A stretch of DNA of 35,502 nucleotides from Chitinophagales bacterium (GTDB lineage Bacteria; Bacteroidota; Bacteroidia; Chitinophagales; Chitinophagaceae): the NCBI GenBank assembly GCA_026931325.1, contig JAIXLO010000034.1, positions 1-35,502 of the forward strand, given 5' to 3'. Within the stretch, counting starts at the first letter, position 1; the number at the start of each line of letters is the position of its first letter. Under the pieces are notes generated by a model, which made no database searches, was not told the DNA's origin, and saw only the letters and a program-made list of their open reading frames with translations. Positions 5,798-13,400 of this stretch are shown here, piece after piece. The position numbers were made by a program, and so were the translations under genes.

Positions 5798-5871
5798 CGA
5801 GCATAACTCAATCGGTTATGGAGGGCGGTCTTATAAATCGCTAGAAGTGAGTTCGACTCTCACATGCTCGA
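5798..5871 (+). tRNA. tRNA-Ile(UAU), copy 3
   Basis: Acceptor CGAGCAT/ATGCTCG, anticodon stem GCGGT/ATCGC with loop CTTATAA (anticodon TAT), T-arm GTGAG TTCGACT CTCAC, discriminator A. It lies 5 bases after copy 2, presumably in the same transcript. Confidence 0.88.
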
Positions 5872-5946
5872 CTACACTATCTTACATGTGTATATATAAA
5901 TGAGTAAAAGTAATTTAGTTGTTTATTATAGGTGAGGTAGTAATTA

Positions 5947-6018
5947 GGGACATGACGGATCGGTTATCCTGCGAGTTCTTATAAAGCTTGCGACCAGATT
6001 CAACTTCTGGATGTCCCA
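5947..6018 (+). tRNA. tRNA-Ile(UAU), copy 4
   Basis: Acceptor GGGACAT/ATGTCCC, anticodon stem GAGTT/AGCTT with loop CTTATAA (anticodon TAT), T-arm CCAGA TTCAACT TCTGG, discriminator A. The four UAU tRNAs share the anticodon loop but differ in every stem. Confidence 0.88.
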
Positions 6019-6046
6019 CAATTTATTTTAACAGAAGGTTAATTTA

Positions 6047-6517
6047 ATGAATATTGTATTTGTAGTGACTGCTACTCATGGTTCTTATTCTGATTGTCGT
6101 ACTTCTATAGATGCTGTCTTTACTACAAAAGATAAAGCGCAAAAATATTGTGATGATAAGAACAATTTTGCTAGAACAATAAATCGTGTTGGAGCTGATG
6201 TTTGGGATAAACATATGAGTCTAAAGCGTCCACTATTGCCCCAAAAACCAAAAAATAAACTAATTAATGGTAATAAAAAGAGTGAGGCTGTTTGGAATGA
6301 TTATAATAATCTCAAAGAAGTTTATAATAAACTTGCAGCAGAATTTGATTTGAAACTAGAAAAAATTGTAGAAGAAGAACTTATTAAGGCTGGCATATAT
6401 ACATCAAAACTTCTTAATGAAATTAAATCTTGCGGGTATAGTTTTTATTCATTCGATATTGATTATGATATTGTTGAGATGGAAGTAGATAAAATTAATG
6501 CAAAGGTGCCGGAATAG
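6047..6517 (+). CDS. DUF7336-like small phage protein
   Basis: A 156-residue protein, MNIVFVVTATHGSYSDC and onward, paralogous to the protein at 91: both have the YSDC turn, a VF-x2-K segment and NNF, then a Lys-rich helical C-terminal part. AGAAGG lies before the ATG. Its last 18 bases are also the 5' end of tRNA-Leu(CAA), so its C-terminus (KVPE) is dictated by the tRNA acceptor and D-arm. Function unknown. Confidence 0.6.
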   Translation: MNIVFVVTATHGSYSDCRTSIDAVFTTKDKAQKYCDDKNNFARTINRVGADVWDKHMSLKRPLLPQKPKNKLINGNKKSEAVWNDYNNLKEVYNKLAAEFDLKLEKIVEEELIKAGIYTSKLLNEIKSCGYSFYSFDIDYDIVEMEVDKINAKVPE

Positions 6518-6583
6518 GTCTACGGAGCGGATTCAAAATCCGCCGCTCGAAAGAGCTTAGGGGTTCGAGTCCCCTCCTTTGTA
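6500..6583 (+). tRNA. tRNA-Leu(CAA), copy 1, overlapping a CDS
   Basis: Acceptor GCAAAGG/CCTTTGT (one G-U), anticodon stem GCGGA/TCCGC with loop TTCAAAA (anticodon CAA), long variable arm, T-arm AGGGG TTCGAGT CCCCT, discriminator A. The 5' end overlaps the preceding gene by 18 bases on the same strand. Confidence 0.9.
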
Positions 6584-6603
6584 CGATAATTCATATAGTG
6601 TGA

Positions 6604-6646
6604 CTACAATCATGAATATATGGATTAGATGCTAATACTATTGTAG
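6604..6646 (+). other. nested inverted repeat between tRNAs
   Basis: CTACAAT (6604-6610) and ATTGTAG (6640-6646) form a 7-bp stem enclosing a second hairpin ATTAG ATG CTAAT (6624-6636). The 7-bp outer stem recalls a tRNA acceptor, but no T-arm is present. It may be a decayed tRNA or an RNA processing structure. Confidence 0.35.
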
Positions 6647-6662
6647 ATAGGTTAGCAAAATT

Positions 6663-6750
6663 TGCATGAGTATCCAATCTAGAGAAGGACGCGGTTTGTA
6701 AAACCACCGCCACTGGCTAAACAAGTAGGTGCAAATCCTACCTCATGCAC
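6663..6750 (+). tRNA. tRNA-Tyr(GUA)
   Basis: Acceptor TGCATGA/TCATGCA, anticodon loop TTGTAAA (anticodon GTA), class II variable arm (GCC/GGC) as in bacterial tRNA-Tyr, T-arm GTAGG TGCAAAT CCTAC. The anticodon stem GCGGT/ACCAC has one C-A mismatch, and the apparent discriminator is C instead of the usual A, so function may be reduced. Confidence 0.75.
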
Positions 6751-6778
6751 AAAGAAATATAAAATAAGAAAGAGAGAA

Positions 6779-6865
6779 TTGCAATGTATTGCAGTTGGTG
6801 AATATAATACTTCTGTAATGATTCAATATATGGTAAATGAAGAAATTAATATTGTTAAGGATTGA
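6779..6865 (+). CDS. possible 28-residue ORF before HNH gene
   Basis: A TTG-initiated frame giving (M)QCIAVGEYNTSVMIQYMVNE and a short tail. AGAGAG precedes the TTG, and its TGA overlaps the ATG of the HNH gene (TGATG). It may be a short coupled leader, or the remnant of a gene displaced by endonuclease insertion. No family is recognised. Confidence 0.3.
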   Translation: MQCIAVGEYNTSVMIQYMVNEEINIVKD

Positions 6866-7407
6866 TGGATAAGAAAGAAAAATTAAAACATTATGATTCT
6901 ACTATAAAAGTAAATGGTCCGTATTATAACAAAAAGCAAGATAGATATTTTGTTCAATATGTTTATTCTGATAAAACAAAAAGAGTAATAACTTATGCAA
7001 AATATTTAATGGAGCAATTTTTGAAGAGAAAATTGTCAAACGAAGAAACAGTAGATCATATAGATAGAAATAGAAAAAATGATGTTATAGATAATTTGCA
7101 AGTAATAGACAAATCAACACATTCTAAATTAGATGCGAAAAGAGCTAAATTAATAGAAATAACATGTGTATTATGTGGTAATAAAGCTTTTAAAGAAGCA
7201 AACAATTTGAGAGGTAATTCTAAACAAGGTAAAGCTGGTCCATTTTGCTCTAAGAGCTGTGCTGGTAAATATGGAGTAGAAATTCAAAATAATAGAATGA
7301 AGGAATTAGATACTCAACCAACAGTAGAGAGTGAATATTATTATATAGATAAATCGGCAGTTGTGGTGAAATCGGAAAACACCGTGGATTTAAAATCCAC
7401 CGCCTGA
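6865..7407 (+). CDS. HNH homing endonuclease
   Basis: A 180-residue free-standing endonuclease. The HNH core is at about residues 65-88 (ETVDHIDRNRKNDVIDNLQV), with the paired His/Asn typical of phage HNH enzymes. A zinc-binding region follows (CVLCGN, then FCSKSC at about 130-135). Such enzymes cut a target site in related phages and spread by gene conversion; tRNA clusters are common homes. The ATG at 6865 has TAAGGA before it and is preferred to TTG 6862. The last 51 bases are also tRNA-Leu(UAA) sequence, so the enzyme ends in residues encoded by the tRNA. Confidence 0.82.
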   Translation: MDKKEKLKHYDSTIKVNGPYYNKKQDRYFVQYVYSDKTKRVITYAKYLMEQFLKRKLSNEETVDHIDRNRKNDVIDNLQVIDKSTHSKLDAKRAKLIEITCVLCGNKAFKEANNLRGNSKQGKAGPFCSKSCAGKYGVEIQNNRMKELDTQPTVESEYYYIDKSAVVVKSENTVDLKSTA

Positions 7408-7440
7408 AAAGGCTTGAGGGTTCAAGTCCCTCCGACTGTA
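7357..7440 (+). tRNA. tRNA-Leu(UAA), copy 2, overlapping HNH gene
   Basis: Acceptor GCAGTTG/CGACTGT, anticodon stem GTGGA/TCCAC with loop TTTAAAA (anticodon TAA), variable arm, T-arm GAGGG TTCAAGT CCCTC, discriminator A. Its first 51 bases are the 3' end of the HNH gene on the same strand. Confidence 0.9.
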
Positions 7441-7446
7441 CTATAT

Positions 7447-7519
7447 TGGGTGGTACTATAATTGGAAATAGCGCTGATTGTTACTCAGTAATATGTAGAT
7501 TCGAATTCTACCCACCCAG
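7447..7519 (+). tRNA. tRNA-Asn(GUU), copy 2
   Basis: Acceptor TGGGTGG/CCACCCA, identical to copy 1 at 4608. Anticodon stem GCTGA/TCAGT with loop TTGTTAC (anticodon GTT), T-arm GTAGA TTCGAAT TCTAC, discriminator G. A diverged duplicate of copy 1. Confidence 0.9.
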
Positions 7520-7528
7520 CAAATATAA

Positions 7529-7600
7529 TGCCCATGAGCCGCGGAGCGTGGCAGAAAACTGTTAATTTTCCGAAGCAGGATGCAACTTCTTGATGGGCAG
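7529..7600 (+). tRNA. tRNA-Asn(GUU), copy 3
   Basis: Acceptor TGCCCAT/ATGGGCA, anticodon stem GAAAA/TTTTC with loop CTGTTAA (anticodon GTT), T-arm CAGGA TGCAACT TCTTG, discriminator G. The acceptor differs from the other two Asn copies. Confidence 0.88.
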
Positions 7601-7605
7601 CAAAT

Positions 7606-7674
7606 GAATTGGTCGACTAATAAATAAAAAGCGCTGTAAAGGCATTGATGGCGGTGCAAATTCTCCCCAATTTA
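7606..7674 (+). pseudogene. degenerate tRNA, Tyr-like anticodon
   Basis: Acceptor GAATTGG/CCAATTT and a T-arm-like GGCGG TGCAAAT TCTCC (one mismatch) frame a 37-base middle. It contains CTGTAAA, which would be a Tyr GUA loop, but its flanks do not pair. Probably a decaying tRNA. Confidence 0.4.
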
Positions 7675-7693
7675 TTAATCTAAATATATAAAA

Positions 7694-7765
7694 GCTCCCA
7701 TCGACCAACGGTAAAGTCATCAGATTTTCACTCTGAAGATAGGGGTTCGATTCCCCTTGGGAGTG
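7694..7765 (+). tRNA. tRNA-Glu(UUC)
   Basis: Acceptor GCTCCCA/TGGGAGT, anticodon stem TCAGA/TCTGA with loop TTTTCAC (anticodon TTC), T-arm AGGGG TTCGATT CCCCT, discriminator G. It is a possible substrate of the truncated GluRS at 30906. Confidence 0.93.
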
Positions 7766-7769
7766 CCGC

Positions 7770-7795
7770 AAATGCTATATTTTATTAGCATTTTT
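7770..7795 (+). terminator. AU-rich hairpin after tRNA-Glu
   Basis: AAATGCTA and TAGCATTT form an 8-bp stem with an 8-base loop, followed by two further T. It closes the tRNA cluster and lies just before the ribosome-binding site of the RRF gene. Confidence 0.5.
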
Positions 7796-7810
7796 GTAGA
7801 GGATAAAAAA

Positions 7811-8373
7811 ATGACACTAAGAAAATAAACAACAATTTTAAAGAAAATCTAACAAAAGAATTAGATGAATCAATTATATTTTTGCATGATAAGTTATTTA
7901 AGATTCGAGGGGCAAAACCTTCAAGTGCAATTGTAGATGATATTAATATTGATTTAGGATCTTATAATTCTAAATTACAATATATAGCAAGTATATCTAT
8001 AAATAAAATGAGTATAATAATTACGCCATTTAATAAACATGATATTATAAATATAGCTAAAAGTTTACAGAAGATTGATGTTGGAGCAGATTTACAAAAA
8101 GATGCTGAATCTGTAATATTAAGATTTCCTGATATAACTGGTGATTCTATAAAAAAACTGGTTAAACTTTGTGAATCTTATGGTGAAGAGTGTAAGATAT
8201 CTATTAGAAGTAAACGTAAAAAATATATTGATTTATTAAAAAATATTACTAATAAAAATGAAAAAGATGAATTAAAATCTTTTGTAGAAAATAGTATTAG
8301 TAAATATAATAAAATTATTGAAGATAAGATAAAAAATAAGTCTTCAGATTTATTGAAGATTTATAATATGTAA
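7811..8373 (+). CDS. frr: ribosome recycling factor, start out of frame
   Basis: The frame 7807-8373 encodes an RRF homologue. The segment FLHDKLFKIRGAKPSSAIVD aligns with the RRF N-terminus ([20 protein letters not shown]), followed by the TPFNK, IDVGADLQKDAESVILRFP and KLCESYGEECKISIRSKRK motifs. RRF splits post-termination ribosomes with EF-G. The only ATG with a good site (TAGAGGA, then ATG 7811) is in another frame: it reads MTLRK and stops at TAA 7826-7828, overlapping ATA 7825. RRF would need a -1 shift at AAA-UAA, initiation at AUA 7825, or the truncating TTG at 7882, which loses the first helix. A two-base AC duplication (ATGACACTAAG from ATGACTAAG) would also explain it. Confidence 0.72.
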
Positions 8374-8395
8374 ACTAAACACTTAATTACACTTG

Positions 8396-8497
8396 GCGCT
8401 AATGAGTTTAATTAGGATTTAATTAGGATTATTAATTAACATGCCAACTACAGGATTTAATTGTTCTGCTTAAACGTTCGAGCTGTTTATTAGTGCT
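8396..8497 (+). ncRNA. tRNA-like RNA E1, no normal anticodon arm
   Basis: GCGCTAA (8396-8402) pairs with TTAGTGC (8490-8496), and a T-arm (TAAACG TTCGAGC TGTTTA, 8471-8489) is clear. The 68-base middle is AU-rich and holds no canonical anticodon arm. It has an AATTAA/TTAATT stem around ATGCCAACTACAGG. The same TGCCAACTA sits in the same position in E4 (16291), and both end TGCTCTA rather than CCA. Confidence 0.5.
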
Positions 8498-8506
8498 CTA
8501 AAATTT

Positions 8507-8590
8507 GGGTCTATGGTGGAATTAGCAGTCACGCAAAATTCAAAATTTTGTGCTAGAAATAGCGTCTCGGTGCAAGTCCGAGTAGACCTA
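8507..8590 (+). tRNA. tRNA-Leu(CAA), copy 2
   Basis: Acceptor GGGTCTA/TAGACCT, anticodon stem CAAAA/TTTTG with loop TTCAAAA (anticodon CAA), class II variable arm, T-arm CTCGG TGCAAGT CCGAG, discriminator A. Its body resembles the Leu(UAA) at 1785 more than the Leu(CAA) at 6500. Confidence 0.9.
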
Positions 8591-8619
8591 CTACATAACC
8601 AAATATAAAGAAAATAAAA

Positions 8620-8901
8620 ATGATTAAATTTGAATATGAAGACAACACGTTATCTATAATAGATGGAAGTACAGAAATTGTTTTTTTAGATGTAAATGAT
8701 GATTTATGTAAACTATTTTTTCAATTTATAAAAGATAGTTATGCTAATAAATCAAGAGATGTTAAAAAATTTACAATAGATAAAGTAGATATTTATTTTT
8801 GTTATAGTGAAGGAATATATGAATTATTTTTTCATTTAAACACATTTTCAGTAAATGTAGTAATTGATAGAAATGATATTGAAAATATAAAATTAGCCTG
8901 A
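8620..8901 (+). CDS. small hypothetical protein
   Basis: A 93-residue protein, MIKFEYEDNTLSIIDGSTEI, made mainly of alternating beta-strand-like segments, with two aromatic strands (DIYFCY and YELFFHL). No family recognised; no membrane segment. Its last bases (GCC TGA) are shared with the acceptor stem of the tRNA-like RNA E2, so stop codon and RNA 5' end are linked. Confidence 0.55.
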   Translation: MIKFEYEDNTLSIIDGSTEIVFLDVNDDLCKLFFQFIKDSYANKSRDVKKFTIDKVDIYFCYSEGIYELFFHLNTFSVNVVIDRNDIENIKLA

Positions 8902-8963
8902 TTGAAAGGTAGCTTCATTGTATGCGCAGCAGTTTAAACGTTCGAGTCGTTTATTGGGCTCCA
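8896..8963 (+). ncRNA. tRNA-like RNA E2 with encoded CCA
   Basis: GCCTGAT pairs with ATTGGGC (two G-U pairs), followed by T and an encoded CCA (8961-8963). The T-arm AAACG TTCGAGT CGTTT is perfect. The middle is 33 bases, about 8 short of a tRNA: a possible D-arm (GAA AGGTAGC TTC) then 19 bases with no anticodon stem. Its T-arm region is homologous to that of E1. Confidence 0.5.
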
Positions 8964-8973
8964 TAAGGAAAAT

Positions 8974-9318
8974 ATGAACAGATATTTTGGAGAATTTAAT
9001 AGTATAAATGATTTATATAAAGAATTTTATATAGATGAATCTACAATAAAAGACGAAGAAATAGTGTATGCTAGTTATGATCTTGGAAGCTACGACGGTG
9101 ATTCATTAGTTATTTTTATTAGAGATGGTAAATTATTTGAAATGAATTCAAGTCATTGTTCTTGTAATGGATTAGAATGGAATGAGCCAACTATTACAAA
9201 TATAGAAGCTTTAAATAAAAGGCAGTGCTTGCCGGAAGAAATGATTGCAGTATTATCATATTGTAAAAACGTTGAAGATTTGTGTAAAAAAATTGGAATA
9301 TATAACGATTTGTCATAG
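8974..9318 (+). CDS. small acidic hypothetical protein
   Basis: A 114-residue acidic protein starting MNRYFGEFNSINDLYKEFYI, with a central SLVIFIRDGKLFEMNSSHCSCNGLEW region. The CSCNGLEW part resembles phage or bacterial proteins with a C-C-GLEW motif whose function I cannot name. TAAGGAAAAT precedes the ATG, 10 bases after the CCA of E2. Function unknown. Confidence 0.55.
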   Translation: MNRYFGEFNSINDLYKEFYIDESTIKDEEIVYASYDLGSYDGDSLVIFIRDGKLFEMNSSHCSCNGLEWNEPTITNIEALNKRQCLPEEMIAVLSYCKNVEDLCKKIGIYNDLS

Positions 9319-9323
9319 AAAGA

Positions 9324-9431
9324 ATTAATGAGCGAAACAGATTATTTAAGAATAAATTAGAAAATATAGAAAAAGATGTAATAGCAATTAAAGCTAATTT
9401 AATAATTAACTGCCTTAAATATTTAAAATAG
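9324..9431 (+). pseudogene. gene remnant at strand switch
   Basis: An open frame without a standard start reads I-NERNRLFKNKLENIEKDVI and onward to a stop at 9431. It looks like a coiled-coil helix, and its 3' end overlaps the 3' end of the reverse-strand endonuclease. It may be the truncated end of a gene disrupted when the reverse-strand block was inserted. Confidence 0.3.
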
Positions 9432-10392
9432 CTAACAATTCTTCTTTCTTTTTTATTAAATCATCAGATTCCCAAATAATAAGCACTTTATAACCCAAGC
9501 TTTCAAGATTTTCTTTTTTAATTCTATCTGATTCCCATTTTTCTTTAGCTGCATAAGAATTTCCTGGCAATTTTATAATATCATCTTCTTTGTATTTATT
9601 TGGATTAGCATGAACATAATCCCCGTTTATTTCTATGGCTATCTTTTTTTCTATATTTAGCTCATCTACTAAATATCTTCCTACTACCTGTTCACTTTTA
9701 AAACCATGTAATTCTAAATTTAGAAATTTGCTATATTTTATATGTAACTTGCTCAATTTATTTTTTTGACTATTTGATAGTTTTAATATGAATAACGGGT
9801 TTGTAAATTTCTTTTTTGCGGCAGCAATTATTTTTTGCCTATATTCGGGATTTTGCCATAATTTTTTACTGGATTCCGATATTTTCTTTTTTGCTTCATC
9901 AGACAATGGTCCTTTAATTGTTCCTTTATGGGCTTTTGATATTTTTAATTTTGTGCTTTCTAGCTTACTTACATTGTCAACGCCATATTTGTCAGCGACA
10001 ATTTCTTTAATTTTTTCTTGAGTAGATTTTAATGAAAACCCATTATTTTTGCCGCCACATTTATAAGAACAATATTGTTTTGGATTACCGCGAATAAATC
10101 CAACTTCTATTCCACATTCCAAACATTTTGGCTCGCCAAACTTTGCAATATACAATCTTTCTTTTACTTTAAATTCGCTATGATGCTTTGCATAATCAAA
10201 GAACTCCCCTCTCCTAAAGAGGGGTCTTTCATCGCATAATCCGCACTTGCACTTCGGATCTATTTCGTTGTATTCTATCAATACAACATAATCTTCCAAA
10301 GTCATATTATGAACTTTTAATAAATGATTTGTTAATTGACCTCCCAAATTGTTTTTAAATTGCTGTAAACAAATCTTACATTCTATAGACAT
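9415..10392 (-). CDS. Vsr-like (EDxHD) homing endonuclease
   Basis: A 325-residue free-standing endonuclease. The N-terminus has a zinc-finger-like CKICLQQF...HLLKVH, then further Cys pairs (CKCGLC, CLECG, CSYKC). A NUMOD3-like DNA-binding repeat follows (LSDEAKKKISESSKKLWQNP). The C-terminal ~115 residues fit the very-short-patch-repair fold used by I-Bth0305I-type enzymes: HGFKSEQVVGRYLVDE, then IAIEINGDYVHANP, W..D..K, and GYKVLIIWESD. It lies 15 bases downstream of nrdJ on the same strand. Its target may be nrdJ or a neighbour, as these enzymes often sit beside their cut site. Confidence 0.8.
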   Translation of the reverse strand: MSIECKICLQQFKNNLGGQLTNHLLKVHNMTLEDYVVLIEYNEIDPKCKCGLCDERPLFRRGEFFDYAKHHSEFKVKERLYIAKFGEPKCLECGIEVGFIRGNPKQYCSYKCGGKNNGFSLKSTQEKIKEIVADKYGVDNVSKLESTKLKISKAHKGTIKGPLSDEAKKKISESSKKLWQNPEYRQKIIAAAKKKFTNPLFILKLSNSQKNKLSKLHIKYSKFLNLELHGFKSEQVVGRYLVDELNIEKKIAIEINGDYVHANPNKYKEDDIIKLPGNSYAAKEKWESDRIKKENLESLGYKVLIIWESDDLIKKKEELLAILNI

Positions 10393-10407
10393 ACTTCCTT
10401 TGATGAA

Positions 10408-13400
10408 TTAGGCACATTTTCCGCTTCCGCAAGCCATGCAAATCTGGCACCCATCTCTATATACCAATTCTGCCGAATTGCAGCTTGTGCATGTAACTCC
10501 ACTTCTTACTTTCATTCCTTCTTTAATATATTTCTTTAATATTCTAGAAATTACTTTATTAATATCTCCTATTCCACCATCTTTGCTTAGTTGCTCAACT
10601 AGAAAATCTACAGGAATTCCATGACGTAATGATGTAGATATCATTCTAGATGCCCAAGCCATTTCTTTATTGTCAAAAGTATTGATTATATCTTTTATAA
10701 TTAAATCTTCTCCATTTACATCTACATGCAAGTTATACTTGCCTTTGGTTACTTTTACAACTTTGCCTTTCATTGATTTGCTTGGTAATGATAATTGTTC
10801 TGAGTGACCCATGAACATTTCGTATGGAGCATCATTTAGTAGTGAAACAATAACATTATACTTTGTTCCATTTACTGATGCTTGGTGAATTTCACATGGC
10901 AATATGTTTGGACGTTTTGGAGCCATTACAGGAACTATTTCTTGTGGTCTTCCACTTTTTTCAACCTTCTCTTTCTTTGGTTCTGTAATTAATACTCCAT
11001 CTCTTGAGCCGTCTACATATACAGTAACTCCTTTTAGTCCTTTTTTCCAGGCATCTAAATAAAGTTTACTAACTACTTCAACTGGAGTTCCTTTTGGTAA
11101 ATTAATAGTAGATGAAATACTATGGTCAACATATTGTTGCTCTATTCCTTGTAATTCTACTCTCTTTTCCCAATTGATTTGATCGGATGTTACGAAATAA
11201 TCTGGTAACTCTGATTCTTCTGGCAAATTAAATTTATTTAAATAATTTCTAACATTTGAATGGAAGACTTTAAACTCTTGCCATTTATCTCCAACAACAT
11301 CTACGAAATCTATTCTAGATGACTTGTCATCGTAATTAATTTTCTTTCTTCTTGTATATGAGTTTCTGAATACTGGTTCAATTCCAGAAGAAACATTATA
11401 TGAATTAAATTCTCCTACTTTAGACACTATTGATACTGAGCCAGTTGGAGCTTGAGTTAGTATTGCAATATTTCTTCTTCCATACATTCTCATTCTTAAT
11501 TTTAGTTCTTCTGGCAATCTTTGAATAAATTCACAAGATTCTTCTAGATCATAATTATATACAGGGAATGCTCCTCTTGTTTTTGCTAATTCTACTGATG
11601 CACCATATGCCTCATCTCTTAGAGTTTTATATATTGAATCTATAACTTTTGAAGCTTCATCGGAATCATATCGAATACAGAGCTGAGACAATGTATCGGC
11701 TAGACCATGGGTTCCTAATCCTGTTCTTCTACCATCATGACCAGCTTGCCATAATTTTTTCCATAATCCTTTTTCATTATCGGATGAGCAAACGTTTATA
11801 ATTTTTTCAATTAATTCTAATTCTAGATCTACTAAATTATCTGCCATTTGCATTGCAGTTCTTACATCTTTTTTATACATTTCTAGATCAAAAAATGCGT
11901 CCTTTGTAAAGGCATTTTTTACATAACCTGTTAGATTTATTGAAATTAAACGGCAACTGTCAAAAGCCGATAAAGCTATTTCACTATTTCCTGAAATTAA
12001 TCCATTAGCTGTAAATTTATGATATTTTTCAACTTCTATACAGCCAACTTCTTTTATTCCTATTGATTTTATGGATTTTATTGTTACAAAATGTAATTCT
12101 TTTTCTGCTCTTTGTGGGACTATTTTTACTATCTTGTCTAAAATTTTTTGTTTGCTTTCAGCAATGAAGCCAATCTCGGATGAGAATTTTTTTAGATTAC
12201 TTAATCCGGTAATTGATAATCTATAACTATCTTCTGTTTTATATTCTTTTCCTCTAAAACTGGCAACTCCAGCCAATTTATTCAATCCTATTGACGATTT
12301 TATTCCAAATAATGTCAAAAGGTTTTTTACTTGGTGTAAAAGGCTTTTATTTATTGAAGTAAGTTGTATACAATATCTAGAGCTTGTCACAGTGTTCGTA
12401 ACAGTTCCATCGGCTGAAAAATAAGCAGATAAATAACCTTTTATAAATTCTTTAGAAAATTTAAATAGATATGGATTAAAGTCTTTTTTAAATTTCCAAA
12501 TATTCATTTCATACTTATTAACTAGATCTCTAGTTAACTCTTCTGATACAATTCTTTTTACATTATTCCCATTTAATTCATATGAATTAAGAGATACTGG
12601 GTATCCCATACTATTTACAATTTTTAACATTTTTTCTGCAACATCATACTCTTTTTTCCAAAAAGCTAAATATGTTGAAGGAAAAACAGCATCATTGGAT
12701 TTATATGATAAAGCTCCGTCGCCAGTAAGCCATCCAAGTATTAATCCTTCGTTATATGAGCCCTTATTTCCTAATTCAGGATTTGCATTATTGATACTAA
12801 CAGATATCCTATCTCCAACAGATAGGTCTTTTAGCTCCACAAGAGATGGGTTATCAAAAATAATTTTTGATCCTATCCTTGTACCTTTAATTTGCTCTAA
12901 TTTATGATTAGAAGTTATTTCTAATTTTTCTCCATTAGAGAATACGACTTCAAAAACTTCTGCTGTTCCTGCATTAAAGTATCCAGATGTTTTTGCCCAA
13001 ACTTTTTCTGAATCTATCCAAATTTCATCACTATTTGTTATTTCTTTTATTTCTTTTATTCCTTCTTTTGTTACTATAAACACTTCTGAATCTTGTGAAA
13101 AACAGCATGGATTTGTAGAAATTGTTTTAAACTGTGGGTAACAATTTGGTGGCAGATTATTAATAATATTATCCCACATCAACATGCCTGGTTCTGCTGT
13201 TTTTGTTGCCGAATTTACTATTACATCCCATACATCTTTTGCTTTTACTTTAGATGTTACTAAAGGTTTTCCATCTATAGGAAATCTTAGTTCATACTCT
13301 TCATCATTATCTACAGCTTTTAGAAATTCATCAGTTAGCTTGACAGAAATATTTGCTCCGGTAACTTTAGTTAAATCTTGCTTCATGGTTATGAATTTTA

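Noticed and set aside
4520-6018. One of the UAU tRNAs might be a special initiator for AUA starts.
   Set aside because: None has the C1-A72 mismatch or the three G-C pairs at the base of the anticodon loop that mark bacterial initiators.
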